From contig JBNLFL010000015.1 of assembly GCA_050305515.1 (NCBI GenBank), positions 39,291 through 103,290 of the forward strand: a stretch of 64,000 nt of DNA, given 5' to 3'. Below are positions 33,501 to 43,292 of this stretch, one piece after another. This stretch comes from JAFGUB01 sp050305515. GTDB lineage: Bacteria > Campylobacterota > Campylobacteria > Campylobacterales > Sulfurimonadaceae. Position 1 is the first letter of the stretch; every line of letters starts with the position of its first letter. Below the pieces are notes generated by a model. It searched no databases. It was not told the origin of the DNA and saw only the letters and a list, made by a program, of their open reading frames with translations. The position numbers were made by a program, and so were the translations under genes.

Positions 33501-35064
33501 ACGTGTCGAGATCAATACGGTTCACGATGAAGTCATCATCAGCGTCATCGGCAAAGAGTCAACAGCGCGCTATACGCTCCGAAGACATGAAGTGGCCAAA
33601 CCAAATGAACTCGCGGGTGTCAGCGGTAAGATTGAGGGGAAATACTTCCTGCCGTATCAAAGCGGCGATATGGTTAAAGAGACAGAATCCATCGTCGAGT
33701 CTATCAAAGACGGCTGGAACGTTCCTAACCGTATTCCGTATGCCTCCGAAATTCTTGTCGCCGACGGTGCGCCGGTTATGCAGAAAATCTTCGCACAGGA
33801 GAAGGGACGTGTTAAATACTTCCTGCTTAAAGGAGACTATCTTGAACGTCACAGCGAGATCTCAAAAGGTTACACGGTAACGGAGAAAGGGCTCTTCGCT
33901 GTTGTCATCGATAAAGATGACCGTGAAGCGGCACGTCACTATATCGCCCGCGGATCGATTGTTGAAGCCAATGATGATTCGGAAGTCGTACGCGAGACAC
34001 TGCTGGCGAAACCGGCACATGATGAGACTACCGTTATTGCAGAATGGGACCCTTATTCGAATCCTATCATCTCCGAAGCGGCAGGACGTGTCGGCTTTGA
34101 AGATATCCTTCCGGGTGTCACGGCATCGGAGCAGTTTGACGAATTGACAGGTAAAACGCGTCTGATGATCAACGAGTATATTTCTCCCGAGTACAAGCCG
34201 GCTATCGTGCTTGCGACCAATGAAGGTGAAGTAATCCGTTACTCTATTGATCCGAAGACCCAGATTTTTGCACAGGAAGGTGTTGAAGTAAAGATCGCCG
34301 ACATCCTTGCAAAAACGCCGAAAGCGCTTCAGAAGTCACGCGATATTACCGGGGGTCTTCCCCGTGTATCCGAACTTTTTGAAGCACGTAAACCCAAAGA
34401 GACGGCATTGATTGCCGAAGTTGACGGTGTTGTCAGCTTTGGTAAACCGTTGCGCGGCAAGCAGCGTATCGTGATCTCTTCCGAGAACGGTATTATCAAA
34501 GAGTATCTGGTTGACAAGAACCTCAATGCTCTGGTAAATCCGGGCGAATTCGTTCACGCCGGCGAGCGTCTGACAGACGGTATTGTGTCGTCACACGAGA
34601 TTTTGCGTATTCTCGGTGTCAAAGCGCTTTACAACTATCTGATCAGTGAAGTTCAGCAGGTTTACCGCCGTCAGGGGGTTAATATCGCCGATAAACACAT
34701 TGAGGTTATCTTTACCCAGATGCTACGTCAGATCCGCATACTGCGTTCTGGAGATACGAAGTTTATTGCCGGTGACCTGATCAGTAAAAACAAATTTGTC
34801 GAAGAGAATGAAAAAATTCTGCGTCTTGGCGGAGAGCCGGCTATTGCCGAGCCGTTCCTTGTAGGTATTACACGGGCTTCCGTCAGTGCCGACTCCATCA
34901 TTTCGGCGGCATCGTTCCAGGATACGACAAAAGTTCTTACCGAAGCGGCAGTCGCTGCGAAAATCGATGACCTGACCGATCTCAAAGAAAACGTCATCAT
35001 CGGTCGTACGATTCCTGTCGGTACCGGTATCTATAAAGATCAGCAGATCCAGTTTGCTGATTAA
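30556..35064 (+). CDS. rpoC: RNA polymerase subunit beta'
   Basis: About 1,502 residues. Zinc-binding motif CLCGKYKKMRYKGVVCEKCG near residue 65, the catalytic NADFDGDQMAVH motif that holds Mg2+, the second zinc site (CGTHEG...CKSENGICALCYG) and the C-terminal GEPGTQLTLRTFHVGGTAS trigger-loop region are visible. The start is ATG 30556, inside the rpoB end, with GAGGTGG at 30543-30549; an ATG at 30550 would add two residues. A one-mismatch palindrome copy (CTACATGTAA, 33170-33179) encodes part of the second zinc site. Confidence 0.98.
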   Translation: MSKLVPVEITEENRPTDIKQLQFRLASPEKVLSWSHGEVKKPETINYRTLKPERDGLFCAKIFGPVRDYECLCGKYKKMRYKGVVCEKCGVEVTSTKVRRIRMGHIDLVTPVAHIWYVSSLPSRIGTLLGVKMKDLERVLYYEAYIVKNGGEAFYDGEQTTPVIKYDVLNEEQYRTLMQRYSESGFEAEMGGQVVRDLLEELDLVDLFSQLKEDIEKTNSEAKRKTIVKRLKVIESFLNSGNNPGWMMLTALPVLPPELRPLVSLDGGKFAVSDVNDLYRRVINRNQRLKRLIELEAPEIIVRNEKRMLQESVDALFDNGRRANAVKGANKRPLKSLSEIIKGKQGRFRQNLLGKRVDFSGRSVIVVGPDLRMDQCGLPKKMALELFKPHLIAKLEDKGYATTVKAAKKMIEDKTNEVWECLAEIVNGYPILLNRAPTLHKLSIQAFHPKLIDGKAIQLHPLVCAAFNADFDGDQMAVHVPLGAEAIAEAKVLMLSSMNILLPASGKAIATPSQDMVLGIYYISLEKNGVKGANKLFSGVDEVMIALEHKALDLHAKIRTRVDGRMIQTTAGRVIIKSILPDFVPVNLWNTVMKKKAINALVDYVNKHGGIAVTASFLDRLKDLGFKYATESGVSISIADIIIPEAKIEKIADSKNKVREIQKQFEAGLLTEQERYNKIIDVWTDTNNTVATQMMTLVQTDKEGFNSIHMMADSGARGSAAQIRQLAGMRGLMAKPDGSIIETPIISNFKEGLNVLEYFISTHGARKGLADTALKTANAGYLTRKLVDVAQNVKVVEHDCGTHEGIEITDISVGNEMIEPLEDRLLGRVLAEDAIDPITNEILFPEGTLIDEVKAQTIVEAGIKSAHIRTPTTCKSENGICALCYGLNLGTGEIVRRGEAVGVIAAQSIGEPGTQLTLRTFHVGGTASSTREERQVIAHKEGFIRYYNLKTYLSKEGKNIVANRRNAAVLLVEPKIKAPSDGRVEINTVHDEVIISVIGKESTARYTLRRHEVAKPNELAGVSGKIEGKYFLPYQSGDMVKETESIVESIKDGWNVPNRIPYASEILVADGAPVMQKIFAQEKGRVKYFLLKGDYLERHSEISKGYTVTEKGLFAVVIDKDDREAARHYIARGSIVEANDDSEVVRETLLAKPAHDETTVIAEWDPYSNPIISEAAGRVGFEDILPGVTASEQFDELTGKTRLMINEYISPEYKPAIVLATNEGEVIRYSIDPKTQIFAQEGVEVKIADILAKTPKALQKSRDITGGLPRVSELFEARKPKETALIAEVDGVVSFGKPLRGKQRIVISSENGIIKEYLVDKNLNALVNPGEFVHAGERLTDGIVSSHEILRILGVKALYNYLISEVQQVYRRQGVNIADKHIEVIFTQMLRQIRILRSGDTKFIAGDLISKNKFVEENEKILRLGGEPAIAEPFLVGITRASVSADSIISAASFQDTTKVLTEAAVAAKIDDLTDLKENVIIGRTIPVGTGIYKDQQIQFAD

Positions 35065-35072
35065 TCACTAGC

Positions 35073-35096
35073 ATACGTGCACATTTGTGTGCGTAT
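35073..35096 (+). terminator. hairpin after rpoC
   Basis: ATACGTGCAC, ATTT loop, GTGTGCGTAT: a 10-bp stem (two G-T pairs) 9 bases after the rpoC stop. No T run follows, so it may stabilise the mRNA end or act with Rho in place of classical termination. Confidence 0.5.
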
Positions 35097-35152
35097 AACT
35101 TCTGCAATCCACTCTCAAAATCATTAATATTTTCTTAAAATAAGCTTCTTTT

Positions 35153-35158
35153 TATAAT
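35153..35158 (+). promoter_or_regulatory. -10 box of the rpsL-rpsG operon
   Basis: TATAAT within a T-rich stretch 85 bases before rpsL; T-rich periodic sequence upstream in place of a -35 box. Confidence 0.5.
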
Positions 35159-35242
35159 AATTTTACTAAAATTGCGCGTTTAATACTCTTTCGAAAATAT
35201 CGGGAGAACGTTATTACTGGAACATTTTAAGAAAGGAATTGT

Positions 35243-35623
35243 ATGCCTACAATCAATCAATTGGTTCGTAACGAGCGCAAAAAGATTACAAAAAAATCGA
35301 AATCTCCTGCACTCGTGAACTGCCCACAGCGTCGCGGTGTTTGTACCCGTGTTTACACGACAACACCAAAAAAACCGAACTCGGCTCTCCGTAAAGTTGC
35401 CAAAGTTCGCCTGACTTCAGGTTTCGAAGTTATCTCCTACATCGGTGGTGAGGGACACAACCTGCAAGAGCACTCTATCGTTCTCGTTCGCGGTGGTCGT
35501 GTCAAAGACCTTCCGGGTGTTAAATACCACATCGTTCGCGGTGCCCTTGATACAGCCGGTGTTAAAGACCGTACTGTTGCACGTTCTAAATACGGAACTA
35601 AAAAAGCCAAGGTTAAAAAATAG
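35243..35623 (+). CDS. rpsL: 30S ribosomal protein S12
   Basis: 126 residues beginning MPTINQLVRNER and containing TTTPKKPNSALRKVAKVRL, the decoding-centre loop that holds the streptomycin-resistance lysine, and a second conserved segment GGRVKDLPGVKYH. Very basic. Preceded by AAGAAAGGAA and followed by rpsG after 64 bases. Confidence 0.99.
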   Translation: MPTINQLVRNERKKITKKSKSPALVNCPQRRGVCTRVYTTTPKKPNSALRKVAKVRLTSGFEVISYIGGEGHNLQEHSIVLVRGGRVKDLPGVKYHIVRGALDTAGVKDRTVARSKYGTKKAKVKK

Positions 35624-35687
35624 TCTAAAACTGCAGGGGCCTCAGGGCTTTTGAGTAAATTATCATAATTGAAGCAAGGAAAAATTT

Positions 35688-36155
35688 ATGAGAAGAAGAA
35701 AAGCACCCGTACGTGAGATCATGCCCGATCCCGTACACGGAAGCAAAGTTGTTACCAAATTCATCAACAAGATCATGTACGACGGTAAAAAAAGCGTCGC
35801 TGAAAAGATCATGTACAGCGCGATGGATATCATCGCTTCTCGCGGTGAAAAAAGCGGTATTGATGTCTTTAACGAAGCAATTGAGAAAGTCAAACCGGTG
35901 ATCGAAGTTAAAAGTCGCCGTGTTGGTGGGGCCACTTATCAAGTTCCAGTAGAAGTACGTCCCGTACGTCAGCTTTCTCTTGCGATCCGCTGGCTCGTAG
36001 ACGCATCACGCAAACGCAATGAGCGTACGATGTCCGAGCGTTTGGCCAATGAGCTGATGGATGCCGCATCTGACAAAGGTTCAGCATTCAAGAAAAAAGA
36101 AGATACCTACAAAATGGCAGAAGCGAACAAAGCATTCGCTCACTACCGCTGGTAA
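35688..36155 (+). CDS. rpsG: 30S ribosomal protein S7
   Basis: 155 residues, starting MRRRKAPVREIMPDP and containing VVTKFINKIMYDGKKS and YQVPVEVRPVRQLSLAIRW, the S7 signatures. It nucleates assembly of the 30S head. A strong terminator follows before fusA. Confidence 0.99.
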   Translation: MRRRKAPVREIMPDPVHGSKVVTKFINKIMYDGKKSVAEKIMYSAMDIIASRGEKSGIDVFNEAIEKVKPVIEVKSRRVGGATYQVPVEVRPVRQLSLAIRWLVDASRKRNERTMSERLANELMDAASDKGSAFKKKEDTYKMAEANKAFAHYRW

Positions 36156-36171
36156 TCAACACGTTATCTTA

Positions 36172-36198
36172 GTGAAGTACACTGCGTACTTCACTTTT
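36172..36198 (+). terminator. rho-independent terminator after rpsG
   Basis: GTGAAGTAC, loop ACTGC, GTACTTCAC (perfect 9-bp stem), then TTTT. Separates rpsLG from fusA at least partly. Confidence 0.7.
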
Positions 36199-36203
36199 CA
36201 CCT

Positions 36204-36247
36204 GACCTCTTTTGTGAGTTACATGTAAGGCATTCACAAAAGAGGTC
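36204..36247. repeat. perfect 14-bp inverted repeat with TTACATGTAA in its loop
   Basis: GACCTCTTTTGTGA (36204-36217) and its exact reverse complement (36234-36247) flank a 16-base loop that holds an exact TTACATGTAA (36219-36228). It could form a cruciform in DNA or a long hairpin in RNA, 35 bases before the fusA ATG. No T run follows, so it is not a standard terminator. Confidence 0.85.
36219..36228. repeat. TTACATGTAA palindrome upstream of fusA
   Basis: Exact copy positioned at the apex of the 14-bp inverted repeat. Confidence 0.9.
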
Positions 36248-36282
36248 ACACTCAATCGAAATCATGTAAGGTAAATAAAACA

Positions 36283-38373
<2,091 letters not shown>

Positions 38374-38387
38374 TATTTTTTCCCTTC

Positions 38388-38412
38388 GCTCCCTTCCGGG
38401 AGCCCTTCTTTT
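38388..38412 (+). terminator. rho-independent terminator after fusA
   Basis: GCTCCC TTCC GGGAGC followed by CCTTCTTTT, 15 bases after the fusA stop. Confidence 0.8.
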
Positions 38413-38453
38413 ATTTCACCATTTATTGTAAAATTGTCAAAAAAAGGTCAGAC

Positions 38454-39098
38454 ATGAAGTTTTTGACATTGCTTTCATTGCTTGTAACACTCCTCTTTGG
38501 ATTGAATCCAAAACCGTATGCTTCTTTGGGAGATGCTATTTATGATTCAGCCTATGCATTTGAATCACTCGCCCCTAATCTTCCAAGTCAGCAGTCTGTG
38601 ATAGAAACCTATGTCGAAGATGCCAAAAAAGTAAAAGCACTCGGTTTTGAAGCAGAAGTGGACAATAAAATGGCCAAGAACTATCTTAAGGCGCTCCGCT
38701 CCCTTGACGGTCAGCGTCAGAAGCTTCTTGCACAGATCAATTCTGAACTCTACCGAGCGATGGATGAAAAAAACCTTCGTCGCTTCAGCGCTATTGTCAA
38801 GAGCGACCTTATCTCACTCTATAAAGCCAGTGACGACATTTTGCCCTTCTATGAGAAGAATTACAAAAAAGGCGCCATACCTGTACTTGATGAGATGCTT
38901 GCAGAAGAGATGCAGTTAGCACGGGACAAAAAAAAGGCGAATGCCGAGTATGAGCAAAAGGTTGAAACGCGCCGTATTGAACGGATGCGTGAAGCGAGTG
39001 AGACGGCTGACAGTGAACGTGAACGTGAACTCAATGAAAATCTGGCAAAAGAGCACGAACGTGTTAATCAGATGCTAGAGAGTGAGATGATCCGCTAA
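38454..39098 (+). CDS. secreted coiled-coil protein of unknown function
   Basis: 214 residues: secretion signal (LTLLSLLVTLLFGLNP), a helical middle, and a very charged C-terminal half rich in Glu, Arg and Lys that should form a coiled coil (for example RRIERMREASETADSERERE). No domain recognised; probably periplasmic. Its 3' end overlaps the convergent bpt gene by 24 bases. Confidence 0.7.
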   Translation: MKFLTLLSLLVTLLFGLNPKPYASLGDAIYDSAYAFESLAPNLPSQQSVIETYVEDAKKVKALGFEAEVDNKMAKNYLKALRSLDGQRQKLLAQINSELYRAMDEKNLRRFSAIVKSDLISLYKASDDILPFYEKNYKKGAIPVLDEMLAEEMQLARDKKKANAEYEQKVETRRIERMREASETADSERERELNENLAKEHERVNQMLESEMIR

Positions 39099-39821
39099 AC
39101 GCCACTGGGGAGTTTCTTCTTCATCGGGACGTCCCTGCAGGAGATAGTAGGGACGGTATTGATTTTTATAGGCCAGACTCTGGCACTCCGATACATAATA
39201 CCCCAGGTAAATCCATGAGAGTCCCAGAGACTTCGCATATTCGATTTGATAGTAAATTGAATATTTCCCCAATGCATACGGGCGATATTCCGGATCGTGA
39301 TAAAAATAGACGGATGAAATGCCATCATCCAGAATATCGATGAGATCGACGCCTATCAAGCGATTCTGATCAAAGTAGAGTACTTCCTTGCCAAAATTCC
39401 CGTGCCCCTGAACAAAAGACATGTAATAGTTCTGGGGTGACACCTGCTGACGATCCCACCCGCGGAGCTGCTCCATGTAATCATGGTAGCGTTTGAAGAG
39501 CTCGAGATGGGCGTTACTGAGTATCGGTTCTTGAACAATGATCTGAAAATGCGAGGCTTTTTTGATGGTGCGGCGCGCCTGCTTGGAGTACTGAAAATTT
39601 GCCACATCGATTTTAACACTTTCGCATTTGTGGCAGTCTGAGCAGACCGGACGGAAAAACATGGTGCCAAAACGGCGCCATCCGCGTTCGATAAGTGCAC
39701 TGCACTGCGCTTTGGTGCACTCCTGTATGACTTTATAATGCGTGCTCTGACTGGCATGATCCAGATAGGCACATTGATCATCGACGGTGCACTCTTTGAT
39801 GATTCGGTTCATGCGTGCCAT
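39075..39821 (-). CDS. bpt: aspartate/glutamate leucyltransferase (Bpt, ATE family)
   Basis: 248 residues. Transfers leucine from Leu-tRNA to N-terminal Asp or Glu of proteins, marking them for ClpAP under the N-end rule. N-terminal ATE domain has CAYLDH, RRFGTMFFRPVCSDCHKC with the conserved Cys pairs, and the C-terminal domain shows GVDLIDILDDGISSVYFYHDP and YLGYYVSECQSLAYKNQYRP. Length matches the family. The 3' end overlaps the coiled-coil gene on the other strand. Confidence 0.93.
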   Translation of the reverse strand: MARMNRIIKECTVDDQCAYLDHASQSTHYKVIQECTKAQCSALIERGWRRFGTMFFRPVCSDCHKCESVKIDVANFQYSKQARRTIKKASHFQIIVQEPILSNAHLELFKRYHDYMEQLRGWDRQQVSPQNYYMSFVQGHGNFGKEVLYFDQNRLIGVDLIDILDDGISSVYFYHDPEYRPYALGKYSIYYQIEYAKSLGLSWIYLGYYVSECQSLAYKNQYRPYYLLQGRPDEEETPQWRLADHLTL

Positions 39822-39875
39822 TGTATTGCACCGGAGCTAAGAAGAGTGTAAAATATTCGGGTTCAAAGGAGTGTG

Positions 39876-40205
39876 ATGGAATCGGTGAATCTTCTCAGGG
39901 CATTGGAGTTCAGTGACGAGCAGGTGGTGATTGTCGATCTGCTTGAAAGCCGCTATTACAAGGAGATTGGCATTGCGATGCAGCCGCATCAGTCGCTACG
40001 CGAACATCAAAGCCCTATGCCTATTGTCCTCGAAGTAGTTCGCGGGAAGATCCGTATCGGTCTTGATACGCTTGAATATGAGCTTGAAGAGGGCGATCTT
40101 TTTGAGATACCCGCAGAAAAATATCATCACATTATTGCTATTGAAGCGAGTCTGCTCCGACTCTCTTTGCACCAGAATCCTGATATGTTAGAATACAAAG
40201 CATAG
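39876..40205 (+). CDS. cupin-domain protein
   Basis: About 109 residues forming a single cupin barrel: MQPHQSLREHQSPMPIVLEVVRGKIRIGLD and LEEGDLFEIPAEKYHHI match the two cupin motifs with several histidines that could hold a metal. Small stand-alone cupins of this type often bind small molecules or act as sensors; the ligand is unknown. ATG 39876 is well placed after AAAGGA; a GTG at 39873 is also possible. Confidence 0.8.
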   Translation: MESVNLLRALEFSDEQVVIVDLLESRYYKEIGIAMQPHQSLREHQSPMPIVLEVVRGKIRIGLDTLEYELEEGDLFEIPAEKYHHIIAIEASLLRLSLHQNPDMLEYKA

Positions 40206-40230
40206 CCCTGTCGGGTTACAGGAGAATGTC

Positions 40231-40551
40231 ATGCTGGAATGGATAAAGAAACATCAGAAAAAACTCTCTCTGGTCGTGGGGACACTGATGCTTTTGGGTG
40301 CGCTTGGCGCGCTCTTTTGGAATAATGACGAAGGTGGCGTCAATGAGGTCTCTCTCGCAGCCGCCAATGTTGCCCGAATGGAAGCAAAAATGCGGAGCGG
40401 TGCCACTGCTGCAGCGCAAAAACAGAGCGGCCATCCTGCTGTAGAGGCATTTTATGAAAGCCGACAGGCACAGGTACGCTATCTGCTCATAATGATTCTT
40501 ATCGGGGGGGTCGGCTTCCTGATCTACGGGTTTCTAAAAAAAGAGTCCTGA
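40231..40551 (+). CDS. small inner-membrane protein, two helices
   Basis: 106 residues with transmembrane segments at about 12-30 (LSLVVGTLMLLGALGALFW) and 84-102 (LLIMILIGGVGFLIYGF), separated by an Ala-rich loop that would face the periplasm. Basic N- and C-termini suggest both ends are cytoplasmic. No recognised family. It follows the cupin gene by 25 bases and may be co-transcribed with it. Confidence 0.6.
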   Translation: MLEWIKKHQKKLSLVVGTLMLLGALGALFWNNDEGGVNEVSLAAANVARMEAKMRSGATAAAQKQSGHPAVEAFYESRQAQVRYLLIMILIGGVGFLIYGFLKKES

Positions 40552-40572
40552 ATTTCTGGAAGTATTTCGAAG

Positions 40573-41196
40573 TTATTTTGGCGGCAGTTGTCCGCCTGGC
40601 TTTTGCTCCAGAGCATCGAGTAGACGTTCCTGCTGCTCCTGAGACACCTGTCCGGATGCAAGGGTGTCGAGAATCTTATGCGCCATGTTGAGGCGCATCT
40701 CCTGCTCTTTGAGCTGTTTTTCATACTCGAGTTTTTCATTCTGGAGTTTTAGCTGCATGGCATTGCGCTTCTGAACCATCAGGTAGATAAAGAAGAGTAC
40801 GACGGCAAGCGCGCCAAGCAGTCCCAGCAGCCACCATTTCTGCATGGCACTTTGTGATTCATGCAGATTCTTGCTCAGCTCCTGTGCCGAGAGCGCAACC
40901 TCTTTTTCTATTTGGGCCTTCTGAATGCTGCTGTTGGTTTCCAGCTCCGCTTTTTGGCGTTCGACATCGTTTTTCAGACGCTGGACTTCGATCTCTTTTT
41001 GCATGTTGATACGGGCGATTTCCTGCCGCGTTTCGGCATCAATCTGCGCCAGCTCCCGCTTTTCATTAACCGCATCCTTGTAATTGAGCGTCTTATTCGC
41101 CGGAGCGGTACCGTAGAGATAGGGCTGTGTCTGATTGGAACCCTGTTGGCATCCCAGTAAAACAAAGAGAAACGGCAGCAATAAGAGTCGCATCAT
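40573..41196 (-). CDS. lipoprotein with coiled coil and internal membrane helix
   Basis: 207 residues. N-terminal lipobox (LFVLLGC), then a coiled coil rich in Glu/Gln/Lys, a clear transmembrane helix (WWLLGLLGALAVVLFFIYLMV) at about 120-140, and a second coiled coil ending in a Pro/Gly tail. Having both a lipid anchor and a membrane helix is unusual: the protein could bridge membranes, or the first segment may simply be a transmembrane helix. The start is 2 bases after the prfB stop, so it is coupled to prfB. Confidence 0.6.
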   Translation of the reverse strand: MMRLLLLPFLFVLLGCQQGSNQTQPYLYGTAPANKTLNYKDAVNEKRELAQIDAETRQEIARINMQKEIEVQRLKNDVERQKAELETNSSIQKAQIEKEVALSAQELSKNLHESQSAMQKWWLLGLLGALAVVLFFIYLMVQKRNAMQLKLQNEKLEYEKQLKEQEMRLNMAHKILDTLASGQVSQEQQERLLDALEQKPGGQLPPK

Positions 41197-41197
41197 C

Positions 41198-42295
41198 TCA
41201 GCTCTGGCTCTGAACGATCAAGACCCCTTCAAGGATCTTGTCGATGTCACCGTCAAGAATCGCGGTAACATTGGAATAGGCGATATTGGAGCGGGTATCT
41301 TTGACCTGCTGGTAGGGTGCCAGAACGTAAGAACGGATCTGATGCCCCCATCCGATTTCGCTTTTTTCAATACCGGCCTCTTCGGCTTTCTGTTTCTCAA
41401 GCTCGAATTCATACAGACGCGATTTGAGCATCTTCAGTGCCGTCGCCTTGTTCTTGTGCTGGCTTCTGTCATTTTGACACTGGACGACAATGCCAGTGGG
41501 GATGTGGGTGATGCGAATCGCGGATTCGGTTTTGTTGACGTGCTGCCCTCCGGCGCCTGAGGCGCGGTAGGTGTCGATGCGCATGTCTTTCTCTTCGAGT
41601 TCGATTTCGATGTCGTCATCGATCTCCGGCGACACCATGACGGAAGTAAATGAGGTGTGGCGTTTGGCATTGGAGTCAAAAGGGCTGATACGAACCAGAC
41701 GGTGAATGCCGTTTTCGACTTTGAGGTAGCCATAAACATTTTCACCGCGGATGATAAGGGAAGCATCTTTGATGCCGGCCTCTTCACCAGCCTGATAGTC
41801 AAGCGTCTCGACCGTGAAGTCATGACGCTCGGCCCAGCGTTTGTACATGCGCAGCAGCATGGAAGCCCAGTCCTGACTTTCGGTACCTCCGGCACCCGGA
41901 TGGATGGAGATGATGGCATTTTTCCCATCATTTTCGCCGCTGAGCAGCACGGCAATTTCCATACTCTGCACCATCTCTTCAAGGGTCTCGGCTTCGGAAT
42001 AGAGACTTTCGATCGTATCGTCGTCGCCTTCGTCTTTGGCCATCTCGTAGAGCTCTTTGGCATCATTAAGGGCATCAGCGGTGGCACGGTATTTTTGAAG
42101 CTTGCGTTCAAGCTGCGTCTTCTCTTTCTGAATGACTGCGGCGTTGGCGGCATCGTTCCAGAATTCAGGAGCGTTTTCCATCTCTTCGATGGCTTCGAGA
42201 CGCTTCGAAATCGCATCGGGTTTCGTGACGTTGGTGACGTTTTGCATCTTTACATGTAAGGTTTTAAGCAGTTCGGTATATTCGTAATTGTCCAT
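41198..42295 (-). CDS. prfB: peptide chain release factor 2
   Basis: 365 residues. Recognises UGA and UAA stop codons; the SPF tripeptide lies in RISPFDSNAKRH and the catalytic GGQ in GAGGQHVNKTES. The reading frame is continuous from its ATG, so the autoregulatory +1 frameshift present in most bacterial prfB genes is absent. The N-terminal part carries a TTACATGTAA copy (read Leu-His-Val-Lys). Confidence 0.97.
   Translation of the reverse strand: MDNYEYTELLKTLHVKMQNVTNVTKPDAISKRLEAIEEMENAPEFWNDAANAAVIQKEKTQLERKLQKYRATADALNDAKELYEMAKDEGDDDTIESLYSEAETLEEMVQSMEIAVLLSGENDGKNAIISIHPGAGGTESQDWASMLLRMYKRWAERHDFTVETLDYQAGEEAGIKDASLIIRGENVYGYLKVENGIHRLVRISPFDSNAKRHTSFTSVMVSPEIDDDIEIELEEKDMRIDTYRASGAGGQHVNKTESAIRITHIPTGIVVQCQNDRSQHKNKATALKMLKSRLYEFELEKQKAEEAGIEKSEIGWGHQIRSYVLAPYQQVKDTRSNIAYSNVTAILDGDIDKILEGVLIVQSQS
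42250..42259. repeat. TTACATGTAA palindrome inside prfB
   Basis: Exact copy at codons 13-16 of prfB, read on the gene strand as Leu-His-Val-Lys. Confidence 0.9.
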
Positions 42296-42353
42296 TGAAT
42301 GTCTTGTCGTTGGGTACGTCTCATGGCTTAGGTGTATCAGAGGCGTCCGGAAG

Positions 42354-42369
42354 TATAATACGCATTATA
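42354..42369. promoter_or_regulatory. overlapping divergent -10 boxes of prfB and panC
   Basis: TATAAT ACGC ATTATA is a perfect inverted repeat: TATAAT reads toward panC (ATG 42391) on the plus strand and toward prfB on the minus strand. Two polymerases could not occupy both at once, so the pair may compete. Confidence 0.55.
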
Positions 42370-42390
42370 TCAATCGTCAGGTTAACTTAC

Positions 42391-43212
42391 ATGAAAGTCA
42401 TTTTTTCTCCATCGGAGCTTAAAGAACATCTGCGCGCGGCAGAGGGGAGTATCGGCTTTGTTCCGACAATGGGAGCGCTGCATCTGGGACATATCAGCCT
42501 GATTGAAGCCGCCCGTAAAAGTACCGACATTGTCGTGGTCTCCATCTTCGTCAATCCGACGCAGTTTCTTGAAGGGGAAGACCTTGCCACCTATCCCCGA
42601 AAATTTGAAGCGGATCGGCGCATCTGCGAACGCAGCGGAGTCGATTATCTCTTTTTTCCCGATGCGGCGGCAATGTACGGAAATGATGACGTGCGTCTGA
42701 GTGCACCGGATATCCGGGGATACGTACTTGAAGGTGCATCGCGTCCGGGGCATTTTGACGGTGTTCTGACCGTAGTCAACAAGCTTTTTAATATCGTAAA
42801 ACCTGATAAAGCGTTTTTCGGAAAGAAAGATGCTCAGCAGTTGGCGCTGATTACGCAGATGGTACGGGATCTTTTTATGGACGTGGAGATTGTGGCGGTC
42901 GAAACCATGCGCGAGAAAGAGGGACTGGCCATGAGCAGCCGCAACGTCTATCTGAGTGATGAGCAGCGCATTGAAGCCCTCAAGCTTTCACGTGCATTGC
43001 GACACTGTGCAAACATGGTGATACAAAAAGAGTTGCGTGTTGCTGTGATAGAAGCGCAGATGCGCGAGATTGTCACACCGCTCGATATCGCCTACATCGC
43101 TTTCGTCAATCGTGCTTTCGAACCGCTTGAGACTATTGAAGTGCAAAACAGCATCGTCTTGATTTCCGCGACTGTCGGGACGACCCATCTGATTGACAAT
43201 ATCTGGATCTAA
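42391..43212 (+). CDS. panC: pantothenate synthetase
   Basis: 273 residues starting MKVIFSPSELKEHL. Joins pantoate and beta-alanine using ATP, the last step of vitamin B5 synthesis. Signatures visible: FVPTMGALHLGHISLI with the HxGH nucleotide motif, VSIFVNPTQF, FDGVLTVVNKLFNIV, FGKKDAQQL and GLAMSSRNVYL with the KMSKS-like SSRN. The frame is open further upstream, but that portion overlaps prfB and its promoter; ATG 42391 matches the family start. Confidence 0.96.
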   Translation: MKVIFSPSELKEHLRAAEGSIGFVPTMGALHLGHISLIEAARKSTDIVVVSIFVNPTQFLEGEDLATYPRKFEADRRICERSGVDYLFFPDAAAMYGNDDVRLSAPDIRGYVLEGASRPGHFDGVLTVVNKLFNIVKPDKAFFGKKDAQQLALITQMVRDLFMDVEIVAVETMREKEGLAMSSRNVYLSDEQRIEALKLSRALRHCANMVIQKELRVAVIEAQMREIVTPLDIAYIAFVNRAFEPLETIEVQNSIVLISATVGTTHLIDNIWI

Positions 43213-43292
43213 AAGATCATTATAGAAGAAAATATTATAACTTTGTGATACTTGTACGGTAAAATCGTTTAAATTTTCCGTCGGAATGATAC

